This document shows, piece by piece, positions 40,624 through 48,601 of a DNA stretch of 64,000 nt (position 1 is its first letter; the number at the start of each line of letters is the position of its first letter). Below the pieces are notes generated by a model. It was not told where the DNA came from and ran no database searches. It worked only from the letters and a program-made list of their open reading frames with translations. Position numbers and translations under genes: made by a program. Origin of the DNA: UBA6059 sp040219045 (GTDB taxonomy: Bacteria; Bacteroidota; Bacteroidia; Cytophagales; Cyclobacteriaceae); assembly GCA_965229505.1 (NCBI GenBank), contig OZ245881.1:992001-1056000 (forward strand), written 5' to 3'.

Positions 40624-41694
40624 ATGTACACACCTGAGCAGCTAACTCGCTTCGCCAAAGACATTTTTGTTAAAATTGGTTATTCGGAAGCACTTGCGCA
40701 GCTCGGTGCGGAAGTATTAGTTAGTGCCGATCTCAGGGGAGTTGACTCTCATGGGGTAGCCAGACTGTCAGGGTATATCCGGCTTTGGGAAAAAGGTCGT
40801 GTCAACAGCTCTCCGAATATTCAGGTGGTGCACGAAACTCCATCGACGGCAGTATTGGACGGTGATGCCTCTCTTGGGCTGATGGTCGCTCCAAAGGCAA
40901 TGGAAATAGCCATGTCTAAAGCTGATAAAGTTGGGACGGGTTGGGTAAGCGTAAGAAACTCCAACCACTACGGCATTGCGGGCTACCACTCGATGATGGC
41001 GCTCCAACGAGATATGATTGGTATCTCCATGACCAATGCTAGTCCGCTGGTAGCGCCTACTTACTCTGCAGAACGTTTGCTGGGCACCAATCCAATATCA
41101 GTGGCCATTCCAGCAGATAAACAACCGCCGTTCGTAGCTGATATGGCCACTACTACAGCAGCCAATGGGAAGCTGGAGGTATTGCAGCGCAAAGGGCTGG
41201 ATGCCCCAAGTGGGTGGATCCAATCTAAAGATGGTAAACCAACTACTGATGCCCATGGCGTAAAGGAGGGAGGTGCTTTATTGCCGCTAGGTGGTGATAA
41301 GGAACACGGCTCCCACAAGGGCTACATACTAGGATCAATCGTCGATATATTTTCAGCTGTGCTGAGCGGAGCTAATTACGGGCCTTGGGTACCGCCATTT
41401 GTAGCTTTTCTCGATCCCCCCAACGATCCTGTGGGCGAAGGGATCGGGCATTTCTTTGGGGCAATGCGCATTGATGCTTTTCGTCCGAAGGAGGAGTTCC
41501 TCACACATATGGACAAGTGGATCAGCAGATTTCGTCAAGCTGAGACAACCCTCGGGCACAAGGAAGTAGTGATACCGGGAGATCCGGAGCGTGCCATGGA
41601 AACAGAGCGCAGAATGAATGGGGTTCCCTTGCTTGAACCTGTAATTAAGGATTTGACGGAACTGGGAAAGAAGTTTGAAGTGCCCTTTGGCTAG
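40624..41694 (+). CDS. Ldh-family (malate/L-lactate/ureidoglycolate type) NAD(P)H oxidoreductase
   Basis: 356 residues. This family, unrelated to classical Rossmann lactate dehydrogenases, reduces 2-oxo acids to 2-hydroxy acids with NAD(P)H. Signatures: ADLRGVDSHGVARLSGYI with the catalytic His, VRNSNHYGIAGYHSMMAL, NASPLVAPTYSAERLLGTNPI, ADMATTTAANGKLEVLQRKG, and GSHKGYILGSIVDIFSAVLSGA. The exact substrate (malate, lactate, 2,3-diketogulonate and others) cannot be set by eye. It follows the Ppx gene on the same strand after 55 bp and ends directly against the stop of the convergent barrel gene. Confidence 0.93.
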   Translation: MYTPEQLTRFAKDIFVKIGYSEALAQLGAEVLVSADLRGVDSHGVARLSGYIRLWEKGRVNSSPNIQVVHETPSTAVLDGDASLGLMVAPKAMEIAMSKADKVGTGWVSVRNSNHYGIAGYHSMMALQRDMIGISMTNASPLVAPTYSAERLLGTNPISVAIPADKQPPFVADMATTTAANGKLEVLQRKGLDAPSGWIQSKDGKPTTDAHGVKEGGALLPLGGDKEHGSHKGYILGSIVDIFSAVLSGANYGPWVPPFVAFLDPPNDPVGEGIGHFFGAMRIDAFRPKEEFLTHMDKWISRFRQAETTLGHKEVVIPGDPERAMETERRMNGVPLLEPVIKDLTELGKKFEVPFG

Positions 41695-42240
41695 TTAAAA
41701 GCCCACAGTGATACCTCCACGAAAGATCCAGGGGCTTGAATACGGCGATTCTACACTATTGGCGTAAGAAAAATTATACATAGCCGTGATGATCAAGGCC
41801 GCATTTCTACCCAAAGGTTGGGCAATACCACCTCCACCTAACAAACTGGAGAAGTCGAGGCGCTGAGTTTCTCCTGCTGATACGGGAAATTCAAAGTTGA
41901 GGTATTCATACTCTGCTTGAAGGAATATAGGAGCTCTTACAAGGTAGCGCGCAAACAGGCTGCCTCCATAGTCATTAGTTTTGATGTTAGGACTGTAGAA
42001 CTTGTAGTTGGAGTATCTGTAGGTGAGGCTCATGCCCCCTGCCAGCCTATCGGTAATTCTATATCCCAGGACGGGCGCAACATTCACCCAGTCTACATCT
42101 CCAAAACCGAATCCAATACTTCCACCTGTAAAAATTCTCTGCTTCCAGTCAGACTCCTGGGTAATCGTCTCCTCGCTGTACTGAGCTATGCCCAATTGTG
42201 CACCCATTGAGAGTACAATTAACAATACCAACTTCTTCAT
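41695..42240 (-). CDS. Outer-membrane beta-barrel protein (OmpW/opacity-like)
   Basis: About 181 residues from ATG 42238-42240, which opens a standard signal peptide (MKKLVLLIVLSMGAQLGIAQ). An alternative ATG at 42255 would overlap the ftsB stop as ATGA and add five residues; both are possible. The mature part has alternating strands with aromatic girdles (GGSIGFGFGDVDWVNVAPV, GGMSLTYRYSNYKFYS, IFLQAEYEYLNFEF) and ends in WIFRGGITVGF with the C-terminal Phe expected of barrels. No specific function can be named. It probably lies on the ftsB transcript. Confidence 0.8.
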   Translation of the reverse strand: MKKLVLLIVLSMGAQLGIAQYSEETITQESDWKQRIFTGGSIGFGFGDVDWVNVAPVLGYRITDRLAGGMSLTYRYSNYKFYSPNIKTNDYGGSLFARYLVRAPIFLQAEYEYLNFEFPVSAGETQRLDFSSLLGGGGIAQPLGRNAALIITAMYNFSYANSVESPYSSPWIFRGGITVGF

Positions 42241-42251
42241 TTCGATGCTTG

Positions 42252-42542
42252 TCATTCTTCTACTACAACGTAGATATCCTCTGTCTCTTTCTTCATAAAG
42301 TACTTTTCTCTGGCAAACTTCTCAAGTAAGTCGTCATTGTTGAGCAGCGCTTCACGTTCGTTCTTCACTTCTACGATTTTCTGCTCATAGTAGTTCTTTT
42401 CTTTCTCCATCTCTTTGAGCTTTTTACGAAGGACAAACTGCGAATAGAAATCATTCGAGTCAATGAAGAGCATCCAAATAAAAAAGAACATTCCTACGAG
42501 GAAGTAGAAATTGGTAAGGATCTTGGGCATTTTCCGGAACAT
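42252..42542 (-). CDS. ftsB: Septum formation initiator FtsB/DivIC
   Basis: 96 residues. Bitopic divisome protein that bridges FtsL and FtsQ during septum formation. One membrane helix (about 10-28, ILTNFYFLVGMFFFIWMLFI) is followed by a periplasmic coiled coil (about 38-70, KKLKEMEKEKNYYEQKI) and the family ending LLEKFAREKYFMKKETEDIYVV. It lies 138 bp after eno, beyond two hairpins, so it likely starts a new transcript. I saw no convincing promoter. Confidence 0.9.
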   Translation of the reverse strand: MFRKMPKILTNFYFLVGMFFFIWMLFIDSNDFYSQFVLRKKLKEMEKEKNYYEQKIVEVKNEREALLNNDDLLEKFAREKYFMKKETEDIYVVVEE

Positions 42543-42586
42543 AGCAGCCTATTTGATGCCTAAAAGTAATACAAAGGCCGTCAATT

Positions 42587-42614
42587 AAAAAAGCCCGGGC
42601 TTAACCCAAGGCTT
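42587..42614 (-). terminator. Terminator downstream of eno
   Basis: AAGCC (42591-42595) pairs with GGCTT (42610-42614), and the alternative AAGCCCGGGCTT palindrome (42591-42602) gives a second pairing. On the minus strand six T follow (42587-42592). It is the distal part of a two-hairpin eno 3' region. Confidence 0.75.
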
Positions 42615-42632
42615 AGAACGTCATCGAAAAGC

Positions 42633-42675
42633 TAGACTGGCGAGTCTCCAAACACTTAAGAGGCTCGCCAGTCTA
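42633..42675 (-). terminator. Long hairpin directly after the eno stop
   Basis: TAGACTGGCGAG (42633-42644) and CTCGCCAGTCTA (42664-42675) pair perfectly over 12 bp with a 19-nt loop, beginning 5 bp past the stop. No T-run follows at once; the T-run belongs to the next hairpin. It may protect the eno mRNA end or aid termination. Confidence 0.7.
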
Positions 42676-42680
42676 CTTAT

Positions 42681-43958
42681 CTATTTATGTGGGTAAATAG
42701 CAGTCTCACCTAACTCCTCTTCAATTCGGAGCAGCTGATTGTACTTGGCCATACGATCGGATCTCGACATAGACCCGGTCTTGATTTGACCAGCATTCGT
42801 CGCTACCGCAATATCTGCGATAGTGTTGTCCTCTGTCTCACCAGATCTGTGTGATACTACAGCAGTCCATCCAGCTTTATGAGCCATCTCAATAGCGGCC
42901 ATCGTTTCCGTTAGTGTACCAATCTGGTTCACCTTGATAAGAATGGAATTAGCGGCTTTCTCATCTATCCCTCGCTTGAGGAATTTCACGTTAGTAACGA
43001 GCAGGTCATCCCCTACCAACTGGCATTTATCACCAATCTTGGCAGTAAGCATTTGCCATCCTTCCCAGTCATTCTCATCGCAACCGTCCTCTATACTATC
43101 GATGGGGTACTTCTCAATCAATGAAGAGAGGTAATCAACCTGCTCTTCGCGAGATCGGACAACTCCACCATCACCCTCAAATTTCTTGTAATCGTACTTA
43201 CCATCAACATAGAACTCTGAAGAGGCACAGTCCATTGCGATAGTGATATCATCGCCTGCCTTATAGCCTGCTTGTGCAATGGCCTTAAGAACACAGTCCA
43301 GGGCTTCCTCAGTACCACCGGAAAAGTTAGGAGCAAACCCTCCCTCATCACCTACGGCAGTACTTAATCCTTTATCATGAAGTATTTTCTTGAGGTTGTG
43401 GAATACTTCAGCACCCATTCTTAGTGCTTCTGAGAAAGTCGGAGCACCTACAGGCCTGATCATGAACTCCTGGAATGCGATAGGCGCGTCAGAGTGAGAG
43501 CCACCATTGATGATGTTCATCATAGGTACCGGAAGTACGTGTGCATTGACACCACCGAGATATCTGAATAGCGGTAACCCCAATTCTTCAGCAGCGGCTT
43601 TGGCCACTGCAAGCGATACACCCAGAATAGCGTTGGCTCCCAGCTTTGACTTGGTCTCGGTACCGTCCAGGTCTATCATCAGTTGGTCAATGAGTCGCTG
43701 GTCAAAAACAGGCAAACCAATGAGTTCGTTCGCAATAGCTTCGTTGACATTTGCAACGGCCTTGGTCACCCCTTTACCTAAATAACGCGACTTATCTCCA
43801 TCTCTTAGTTCAACGGCCTCATTCACTCCGGTGGATGCACCGGAAGGTACGGCTGCTCTACCCAAAACTCCATTTTCTGTAACTACATCAACCTCCACGG
43901 TAGGATTGCCTCTAGAGTCAAGGATTTGACGGGCAAAAATGCTTTCTATCAAGCTCAT
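42681..43958 (-). CDS. eno: Enolase
   Basis: 425 residues. Converts 2-phosphoglycerate to phosphoenolpyruvate in glycolysis with two magnesium ions. Motifs: ARQILDSRGNPTVEVDV, VPSGASTGVNEAVELRDGD, the substrate loop NIINGGSHSDAPIAFQEFMI, GDEGGFAPNF with the acid catalyst Glu, LVGDDLLVTN (metal Asp), the catalytic-Lys region SILIKVNQIGTLTE, and VVSHRSGETEDN. Only 4 bp separate it from the carA stop, so the two are likely cotranscribed. Two hairpins follow it. Confidence 0.98.
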   Translation of the reverse strand: MSLIESIFARQILDSRGNPTVEVDVVTENGVLGRAAVPSGASTGVNEAVELRDGDKSRYLGKGVTKAVANVNEAIANELIGLPVFDQRLIDQLMIDLDGTETKSKLGANAILGVSLAVAKAAAEELGLPLFRYLGGVNAHVLPVPMMNIINGGSHSDAPIAFQEFMIRPVGAPTFSEALRMGAEVFHNLKKILHDKGLSTAVGDEGGFAPNFSGGTEEALDCVLKAIAQAGYKAGDDITIAMDCASSEFYVDGKYDYKKFEGDGGVVRSREEQVDYLSSLIEKYPIDSIEDGCDENDWEGWQMLTAKIGDKCQLVGDDLLVTNVKFLKRGIDEKAANSILIKVNQIGTLTETMAAIEMAHKAGWTAVVSHRSGETEDNTIADIAVATNAGQIKTGSMSRSDRMAKYNQLLRIEEELGETAIYPHK

Positions 43959-43962
43959 AATT

Positions 43963-45069
43963 TCAATTGGTTTGTTTTATTAAATTGACAAAATCATCAA
44001 ATAAATACCTCGAATCATGAGGCCCTGGTGATGACTCAGGATGGTACTGCACTGAGAAGGCAGGCTTGTTGTTGAGCCTGATACCCGCTACAGTCTGATC
44101 ATTTAAGTTGATATGGGTTAATGTTACGTTTGTATTCTTATCAATATCGTCGGCTTTTACGGCAAAGCCATGGTTTTGAGAGGTGATCTCGCATTTGCCA
44201 GATACCAGGTTTTTAACTGGATGGTTGAGGCCTCTGTGACCATGGTGCATTTTGTAAGTGCTAATACCGCAAGCCTCCGCTAGTACCTGATGACCAAGGC
44301 ATATGCCAAATAATGGCTTTTCCTTCTCGAGTATCCGTCCTACGGTCGTGGTTGCATACTTCATCACTGAAGGATCTCCAGGACCATTGGAGATGAAGTA
44401 CCCATCAGGAGACCACTCTTCCATCTCCTCGAAACTCGTCTCTGCCGGGAAGACTTTGCAATGCACATCCCTTGCCACGAGGTTTTTAAGAATTGACTTC
44501 TTACAGCCCAAATCCAAAACAGCGACTTTGTGACTAGCACCTGGCTCCCCTAGCAGGTAGGGTTCCCTGGTGGTCACCTTTGATGACAACTCCAGTTTTT
44601 TCATACTGGGTACCTCAGAAAGGAGCTTTTTTAACTCGTCTAAACTCTTCCCATCACTGGAAATAATGGCATTCATAGCCCCCTTACTCCTAATATGGCG
44701 AACTATTGCTCGGGTATCGAGATCCGATATCCCAACAGTTTTATGCTTTTTGAGATAATCATCCAGGCTCTGTTCACCCGTTTTCCTACTAAAGATCTCA
44801 GAGAATGAGTTGATCACCAAGCCATTGATCTTAGGAGTATCGGACTCCTGCTCGTCATCCGTTGTGCCATAGTTGCCAATATGAGACGTGGTGTTCACCA
44901 CAATCTGACCAAAATACGATGGGTCGGTATAGATTTCCTGATATCCGGTCATTCCCGTGTTAAAGCAAATCTCACCTGTGGATGTGCCCTTATGGCCAAT
45001 TGCTGCGCCATTAAAACTAGTACCATCTTCTAATAGCAATACTGCTGACTCACGGGTTTCAAACTTCAT
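43963..45069 (-). CDS. carA: Carbamoyl-phosphate synthase small (glutaminase) subunit
   Basis: 368 residues. Supplies ammonia from glutamine to the large subunit CarB for carbamoyl phosphate, used for pyrimidines and arginine. The N-terminal domain has CFNTGMTGYQEIYTDPSYFGQ; the class I amidotransferase domain has the nucleophile Cys257 in FGICLGHQVLAEACG and the His-Glu dyad in SVQYHPESSPGPHDSRY. carB is not in the window. It lies between the ribosomal rplQ terminator and eno, and is probably the first gene of a carA-eno transcript. Confidence 0.97.
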   Translation of the reverse strand: MKFETRESAVLLLEDGTSFNGAAIGHKGTSTGEICFNTGMTGYQEIYTDPSYFGQIVVNTTSHIGNYGTTDDEQESDTPKINGLVINSFSEIFSRKTGEQSLDDYLKKHKTVGISDLDTRAIVRHIRSKGAMNAIISSDGKSLDELKKLLSEVPSMKKLELSSKVTTREPYLLGEPGASHKVAVLDLGCKKSILKNLVARDVHCKVFPAETSFEEMEEWSPDGYFISNGPGDPSVMKYATTTVGRILEKEKPLFGICLGHQVLAEACGISTYKMHHGHRGLNHPVKNLVSGKCEITSQNHGFAVKADDIDKNTNVTLTHINLNDQTVAGIRLNNKPAFSVQYHPESSPGPHDSRYLFDDFVNLIKQTN

Positions 45070-45093
45070 TAGGAGGGTGTTTTTTAGTTGGTC

Positions 45094-45101
45094 AAAAATA
45101 T
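45094..45101 (-). promoter_or_regulatory. Candidate -7 element for carA-eno
   Basis: The minus strand reads TATTTTTG, an exact TAnnTTTG, 24 bp ahead of the carA start and after the rplQ terminator. TTTG boxes lie at 12 and 24 bp spacing, neither ideal, so confidence is moderate. Confidence 0.45.
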
Positions 45102-45140
45102 AAATTCTGGTTCAAATCCTTATGACAAACGAGCGATAAC

Positions 45141-45176
45141 AAAAAAGGGATTAAGCCAATTTGGCCTAATCCCTTT
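45141..45176 (-). terminator. Terminator after rplQ (end of the alpha operon)
   Basis: GGGATTAAGCCAA pairs with TTGGCCTAATCCC with one G-U-type mismatch in a long stem (45147-45173, extended by flanking A and T), followed on the minus strand by a run of T (45141-45146). It lies 21 bp beyond the rplQ stop. Confidence 0.92.
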
Positions 45177-45197
45177 GTATATCCGTGCTAGCTATTA

Positions 45198-45803
45198 CTA
45201 GGAATCTTTCTTCTCATCAGATTCCTCATCTGTAGCCTCATCATTCTTACTCTCAGGAGTTTCATCTGCTTCGGTCTCAGCAACTACATCTTCAGTAGTT
45301 TCTTCGACAGCTTCCTCCTCTACCACGACTGCTTCTTCTACCACTGCCGTCTCTGTCTTCGTAGCATTCTCGCTCTTACTTCCACCACCTCTTCGGCTTC
45401 TTCGAGTTTTGGTCTTAGTTGGTGCGGCTTCTTTCAACAACAGCTCATTGTAGTCTACAAGCTCCATAATGCACATATCTGCATTGTCACCAAGTCTTGT
45501 ATTAGTCTTTATGATTCTAGTATATCCACCAGGTCTTGCTGCTACTCTACCGGCAATGTCACCGAATAGCTCCTTAACAGAGTCTTTATTTTGAAGATAT
45601 GAGAATACAACTCTTCTCGACTGAGTAGTATCATCCTTAGCCTTTGTAATCAATGGCTCTACATATTTTCTAAGCGCCTTAGCTTTAGCTACTGTAGTAG
45701 AGATCCTTTTATGAAGGATCAAAGATGACGCCATATTGGAGAGCATCGCCTTTCTATGTGGCGCTGTTCTTCCTAAATGATTAAACTTCTTGCCGTGTCT
45801 CAT
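45198..45803 (-). CDS. rplQ: 50S ribosomal protein L17 with acidic C-terminal tail
   Basis: 201 residues. The first ~120 (MRHGKKFNHLGRTAPHRKAM, RRVVFSYLQNKDSVKELF, PGGYTRIIKTNTRLGD) are the normal L17 body near the polypeptide exit. The last ~80 form a basic patch (TKTKTRRSRRGGG) and then a low-complexity Glu/Thr/Val/Asp tail absent from E. coli L17. Such tails occur on Bacteroidota L17; the role is unknown. Last gene of the alpha operon, 6 bp after rpoA, followed by a strong terminator. Confidence 0.97.
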   Translation of the reverse strand: MRHGKKFNHLGRTAPHRKAMLSNMASSLILHKRISTTVAKAKALRKYVEPLITKAKDDTTQSRRVVFSYLQNKDSVKELFGDIAGRVAARPGGYTRIIKTNTRLGDNADMCIMELVDYNELLLKEAAPTKTKTRRSRRGGGSKSENATKTETAVVEEAVVVEEEAVEETTEDVVAETEADETPESKNDEATDEESDEKKDS

Positions 45804-45809
45804 CAGTTC

Positions 45810-46799
45810 TTACTCTTCTTCTAGTTTGTATTTTGACAAATCCATGCCAAATGTCAATGCTTTTTCAGCCACCAACTGCTCTAATTCCGCTAGAGACTTC
45901 TTACCGAAGTTTCTAAACTTCATCATGTCAGAAATCTCAAGTCTCACCAGGTCACCTAAAGATCTCACATCTGCAGCTTTCAAACAGTTGTAAGCACGAA
46001 CAGAAAGATCCAAATCATTAAGTGGAGTTTTGAGCAACTTCCTCATGTGTAGCAACTCCTCATCTACTGCCTCCGGCTCACCCGAATCCTGAGTCTCAAG
46101 AATCATGTTCTGATCAGAGAATAGCATGAAGTGCTGAATAAGAATATTCGCGGCACCTTTTAGCGCATTTTCAGGGTGAATAGATCCGTCAGTCTCGATA
46201 TCAAGAATTAACTTCTCATAGTCAGTCTTTTGCTCAACACGCGTATTCTCTATGCTGTACTTAACATTTTTGATTGGCGTGAAAATCGCATCTATCGGAA
46301 TAAATCCAAATATCTGCTCAGCCGGCTTATTTTCCTCTGCAGGAACATAGCCTCGGCCTTTCTCTACCGTCAACTCAATCTCGAAATGAATATTCTCATC
46401 AAGATTGCAAATCACATGCTCGGGGTTTAGCACCTCAAACGAGTTAGTGAAATTGAAAATATCGCCAGCAGTAAATTTTGACTGCTTAGAAATAGTGATA
46501 TTGATCTTGTTGTCTACTACATCAGAAATCTTCTTGAACCTTACCATTTTAAGATTCAAAATCATTTCAGAAACGTCTTCAACAACTCCTTCTACAGTAG
46601 AAAACTCATGTAATACTCCGGGTACTTTAATGCCTGTAATAGCATATCCCTCCAAAGATGAAAGGAGTATTCTTCTCAAAGCATTACCAATAGTCACCCC
46701 ATATCCAGGCTCGAGCGGTTTAAATGTGAACAGACCATGAAAGTCGTCTGCCTTCTCCATCACCACCTTTTCGGGCATTTGAAATGCAAGTATTGACAT
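45810..46799 (-). CDS. rpoA: RNA polymerase alpha subunit
   Basis: 329 residues, full length. The N-terminal assembly domain (about 1-235: ATIGNALRRILLSSLEG is near VTIGNALRRIL; then ILNLKMVRFKK) dimerises and nucleates the polymerase. The C-terminal domain (about 250-329: LDLSVRAYNCLKAADVRSLG, FGKKSLAELEQL) contacts UP elements and activators. It sits between rpsD and rplQ as in most bacteria. Confidence 0.98.
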   Translation of the reverse strand: MSILAFQMPEKVVMEKADDFHGLFTFKPLEPGYGVTIGNALRRILLSSLEGYAITGIKVPGVLHEFSTVEGVVEDVSEMILNLKMVRFKKISDVVDNKINITISKQSKFTAGDIFNFTNSFEVLNPEHVICNLDENIHFEIELTVEKGRGYVPAEENKPAEQIFGFIPIDAIFTPIKNVKYSIENTRVEQKTDYEKLILDIETDGSIHPENALKGAANILIQHFMLFSDQNMILETQDSGEPEAVDEELLHMRKLLKTPLNDLDLSVRAYNCLKAADVRSLGDLVRLEISDMMKFRNFGKKSLAELEQLVAEKALTFGMDLSKYKLEEE

Positions 46800-46833
46800 A
46801 TATCTAATTATTAAATGATTATAAGAAAAACTA

Positions 46834-47439
46834 TTACTTGGAGTACAATTCGACGATCAGCTGCTCCTTGATATTCTCAGGGATATCGTCTCTGCTCGGA
46901 GAAGTGACAAACTTGCCCAACTGCTCTGATGCATCCCACTCCAACCAGCTGTACTTGGCAGCCGATCTAGATGCCAGGCTATCAGTAATAGCCATTAAAG
47001 ACTTTGACTTCTCACGAATGCCCACTACATCTCCATGCTTTAGAGAAAACGAAGGAATACTTACCAATTCTCCATTTACAGTAATGTGCTTATGAGTAAC
47101 TAACTGTCTCGCAGCTCTTCTGGTAGGCGCAATGCCTAGTCTGAATACTGTATTGTCAAGTCTGGCCTCAAGCAGCTGGAGTAGGTTCTCACCTGTGATT
47201 CCACCTTTTCTTGATGCTTTATCAAAAAGGTTAGCAAACTGTCTTTCCAAGACACCATAGGTGTACTTAGCTTTCTGCTTTTCAGCTAGCTGAATAGCAT
47301 ATTCCGATTGCTTACGTCTCCTGTTTCGACCATGCTGCCCAGGAGGATATGGTTTCTTCTGAACTGCCTTGCTTGGGCCAAAAATTGGCTCATTGAACTT
47401 TCTAGCAATCTTTGCCTTGGGACCTCTATATCTTGCCAT
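46834..47439 (-). CDS. rpsD: 30S ribosomal protein S4
   Basis: 201 residues. Primary 16S-binding protein nucleating the 30S body. MARYRGPKAKIARKFNEPIF opens the S4 N-domain; RLDNTVFRLGIAPTRRAARQ and LVTHKHITVNGELV show the S4 RNA-binding domain. No zinc CxxC is present at the N-terminus. In E. coli S4 represses its own operon; no such site was recognised here. Lies 26 bp after rpsK. Confidence 0.98.
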   Translation of the reverse strand: MARYRGPKAKIARKFNEPIFGPSKAVQKKPYPPGQHGRNRRRKQSEYAIQLAEKQKAKYTYGVLERQFANLFDKASRKGGITGENLLQLLEARLDNTVFRLGIAPTRRAARQLVTHKHITVNGELVSIPSFSLKHGDVVGIREKSKSLMAITDSLASRSAAKYSWLEWDASEQLGKFVTSPSRDDIPENIKEQLIVELYSK

Positions 47440-47465
47440 TTGAAATTATACCTTGAATTACTGAC

Positions 47466-47858
47466 TTAGACTCTTCTTCTTTTGGGCGGACGACATCCAT
47501 TATGAGGCAGTGGCGTGATGTCTCTAATGATCGTCACTTCGATTCCTACATTCTGGATTGTTCTGATGGCTGACTCACGTCCAGCACCAGGACCCTTTAC
47601 AAAAACCTCGACCTTTCTAAGACCTAGATCGTAAGCTGCTTGACCAGCATTCTGTGCGGCTACCTGAGCGGCATAAGGAGTGTTCTTTTTAGAACCCTTA
47701 AAGCCCATCTTACCTGCTGAAGCCCAAGAAATAACCTGACCTGTCGAGTTAGTCATAGAGATGATGATATTGTTAAATGAAGCCTTAATGTGAGCTTGAC
47801 CCACTGGCTCCACATTCACCACTCTTTTCTTAGCCTTATCTTTTCTTTTTTGCGCCAT
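47466..47858 (-). CDS. rpsK: 30S ribosomal protein S11
   Basis: 130 residues. Platform protein of the 30S subunit beside the mRNA exit. AHIKASFNNIIISMTNSTGQ, SWASAGKMGFKGSKKNTPYA and the C-terminal PLPHNGCRPPKRRRV are diagnostic. Eight bp follow rpsM. Confidence 0.98.
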   Translation of the reverse strand: MAQKRKDKAKKRVVNVEPVGQAHIKASFNNIIISMTNSTGQVISWASAGKMGFKGSKKNTPYAAQVAAQNAGQAAYDLGLRKVEVFVKGPGAGRESAIRTIQNVGIEVTIIRDITPLPHNGCRPPKRRRV

Positions 47859-47866
47859 GTCAAATA

Positions 47867-48244
47867 TTATTTAACCGCCTTCTTCTTGTTGGCAACTGTT
47901 TTTCTCTTACCCTTTCTAGTTCTAGAGTTATTCTTAGTTCTCTGACCTCTTACAGGTAAGCCTTTCCTATGTCTGAGACCTCTGTAGCATCCGATATCCA
48001 ACAAGCGCTTGATACTCAACTGTACTTCAGATTTGAGGACACCCTCAACCTTAAAGCTTTCGCTGATTGCACTCCTGATAGCATTAGACTCATCGTCAGT
48101 CCATTCTGCAACCTTCTTATTCCAGTCTACACCAGCTGTGGTGAGTATTTTCTGCGCAGATCTACGACCTATACCGAAAATATATGTTAGAGAAACTTCG
48201 CCTCTCTTGTTATCAGGAATATCTACTCCAGCAATTCTAGCCAT
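47867..48244 (-). CDS. rpsM: 30S ribosomal protein S13
   Basis: 125 residues. Head protein of the 30S subunit forming bridges to the 50S. MARIAGVDIPDNKRGEVSLT, IFGIGRRSAQKIL, and the basic tail GLPVRGQRTKNNSRTRKGKR are typical. It follows rpmJ by 3 bp. Confidence 0.98.
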   Translation of the reverse strand: MARIAGVDIPDNKRGEVSLTYIFGIGRRSAQKILTTAGVDWNKKVAEWTDDESNAIRSAISESFKVEGVLKSEVQLSIKRLLDIGCYRGLRHRKGLPVRGQRTKNNSRTRKGKRKTVANKKKAVK

Positions 48245-48247
48245 AGC

Positions 48248-48364
48248 TTAACCTTGTCTTTGTTTAAACCTCGGATTCTTTTTATTGATCACGTAGACCT
48301 TACCGTTCCTGCGAATCACTTTGCAGTCTACGCTACGCTTTTTTACAGATGCTTTAACTTTCAT
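48248..48364 (-). CDS. rpmJ: 50S ribosomal protein L36
   Basis: 38 residues, read by eye from ATG 48362-48364 to TAA 48248-48250: it starts MKVKASVKKRSVDCKVIRRN and ends NPRFKQRQG. The single Cys14 without the other zinc ligands marks the zinc-free L36 type. It fits between infA (6 bp away) and rpsM (3 bp), its usual place. Confidence 0.95.
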   Translation of the reverse strand: MKVKASVKKRSVDCKVIRRNGKVYVINKKNPRFKQRQG

Positions 48365-48370
48365 TGTATG

Positions 48371-48589
48371 CTATTTATATCTATATACAATTCTACCCTT
48401 AGACAGGTCATACGGCGACATCTCTAGTTTCACCTTATCACCTGGTAATATTTTTATATAGTGCATTCTCATCTTACCAGAAATATGAGCAATCACCTGA
48501 TGTCCATTTTCTAACTCGACCCGGAACATCGCATTTGACAATGCTTCTACAATTGTTCCATCCTGCTCTATTGATGCTTGTTTGGCCAT
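48371..48589 (-). CDS. infA: Translation initiation factor IF-1
   Basis: 72 residues, a single S1/OB-fold domain that occupies the ribosomal A site during initiation. MAKQASIEQDGTIVEALSN, MFRVELENGHQVIAHISGKM and the ending YDLSKGRIVYRYK are diagnostic. It lies between secY and rpmJ. Confidence 0.98.
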   Translation of the reverse strand: MAKQASIEQDGTIVEALSNAMFRVELENGHQVIAHISGKMRMHYIKILPGDKVKLEMSPYDLSKGRIVYRYK

Positions 48590-48601
48590 TAGATTATAAC
48601 A

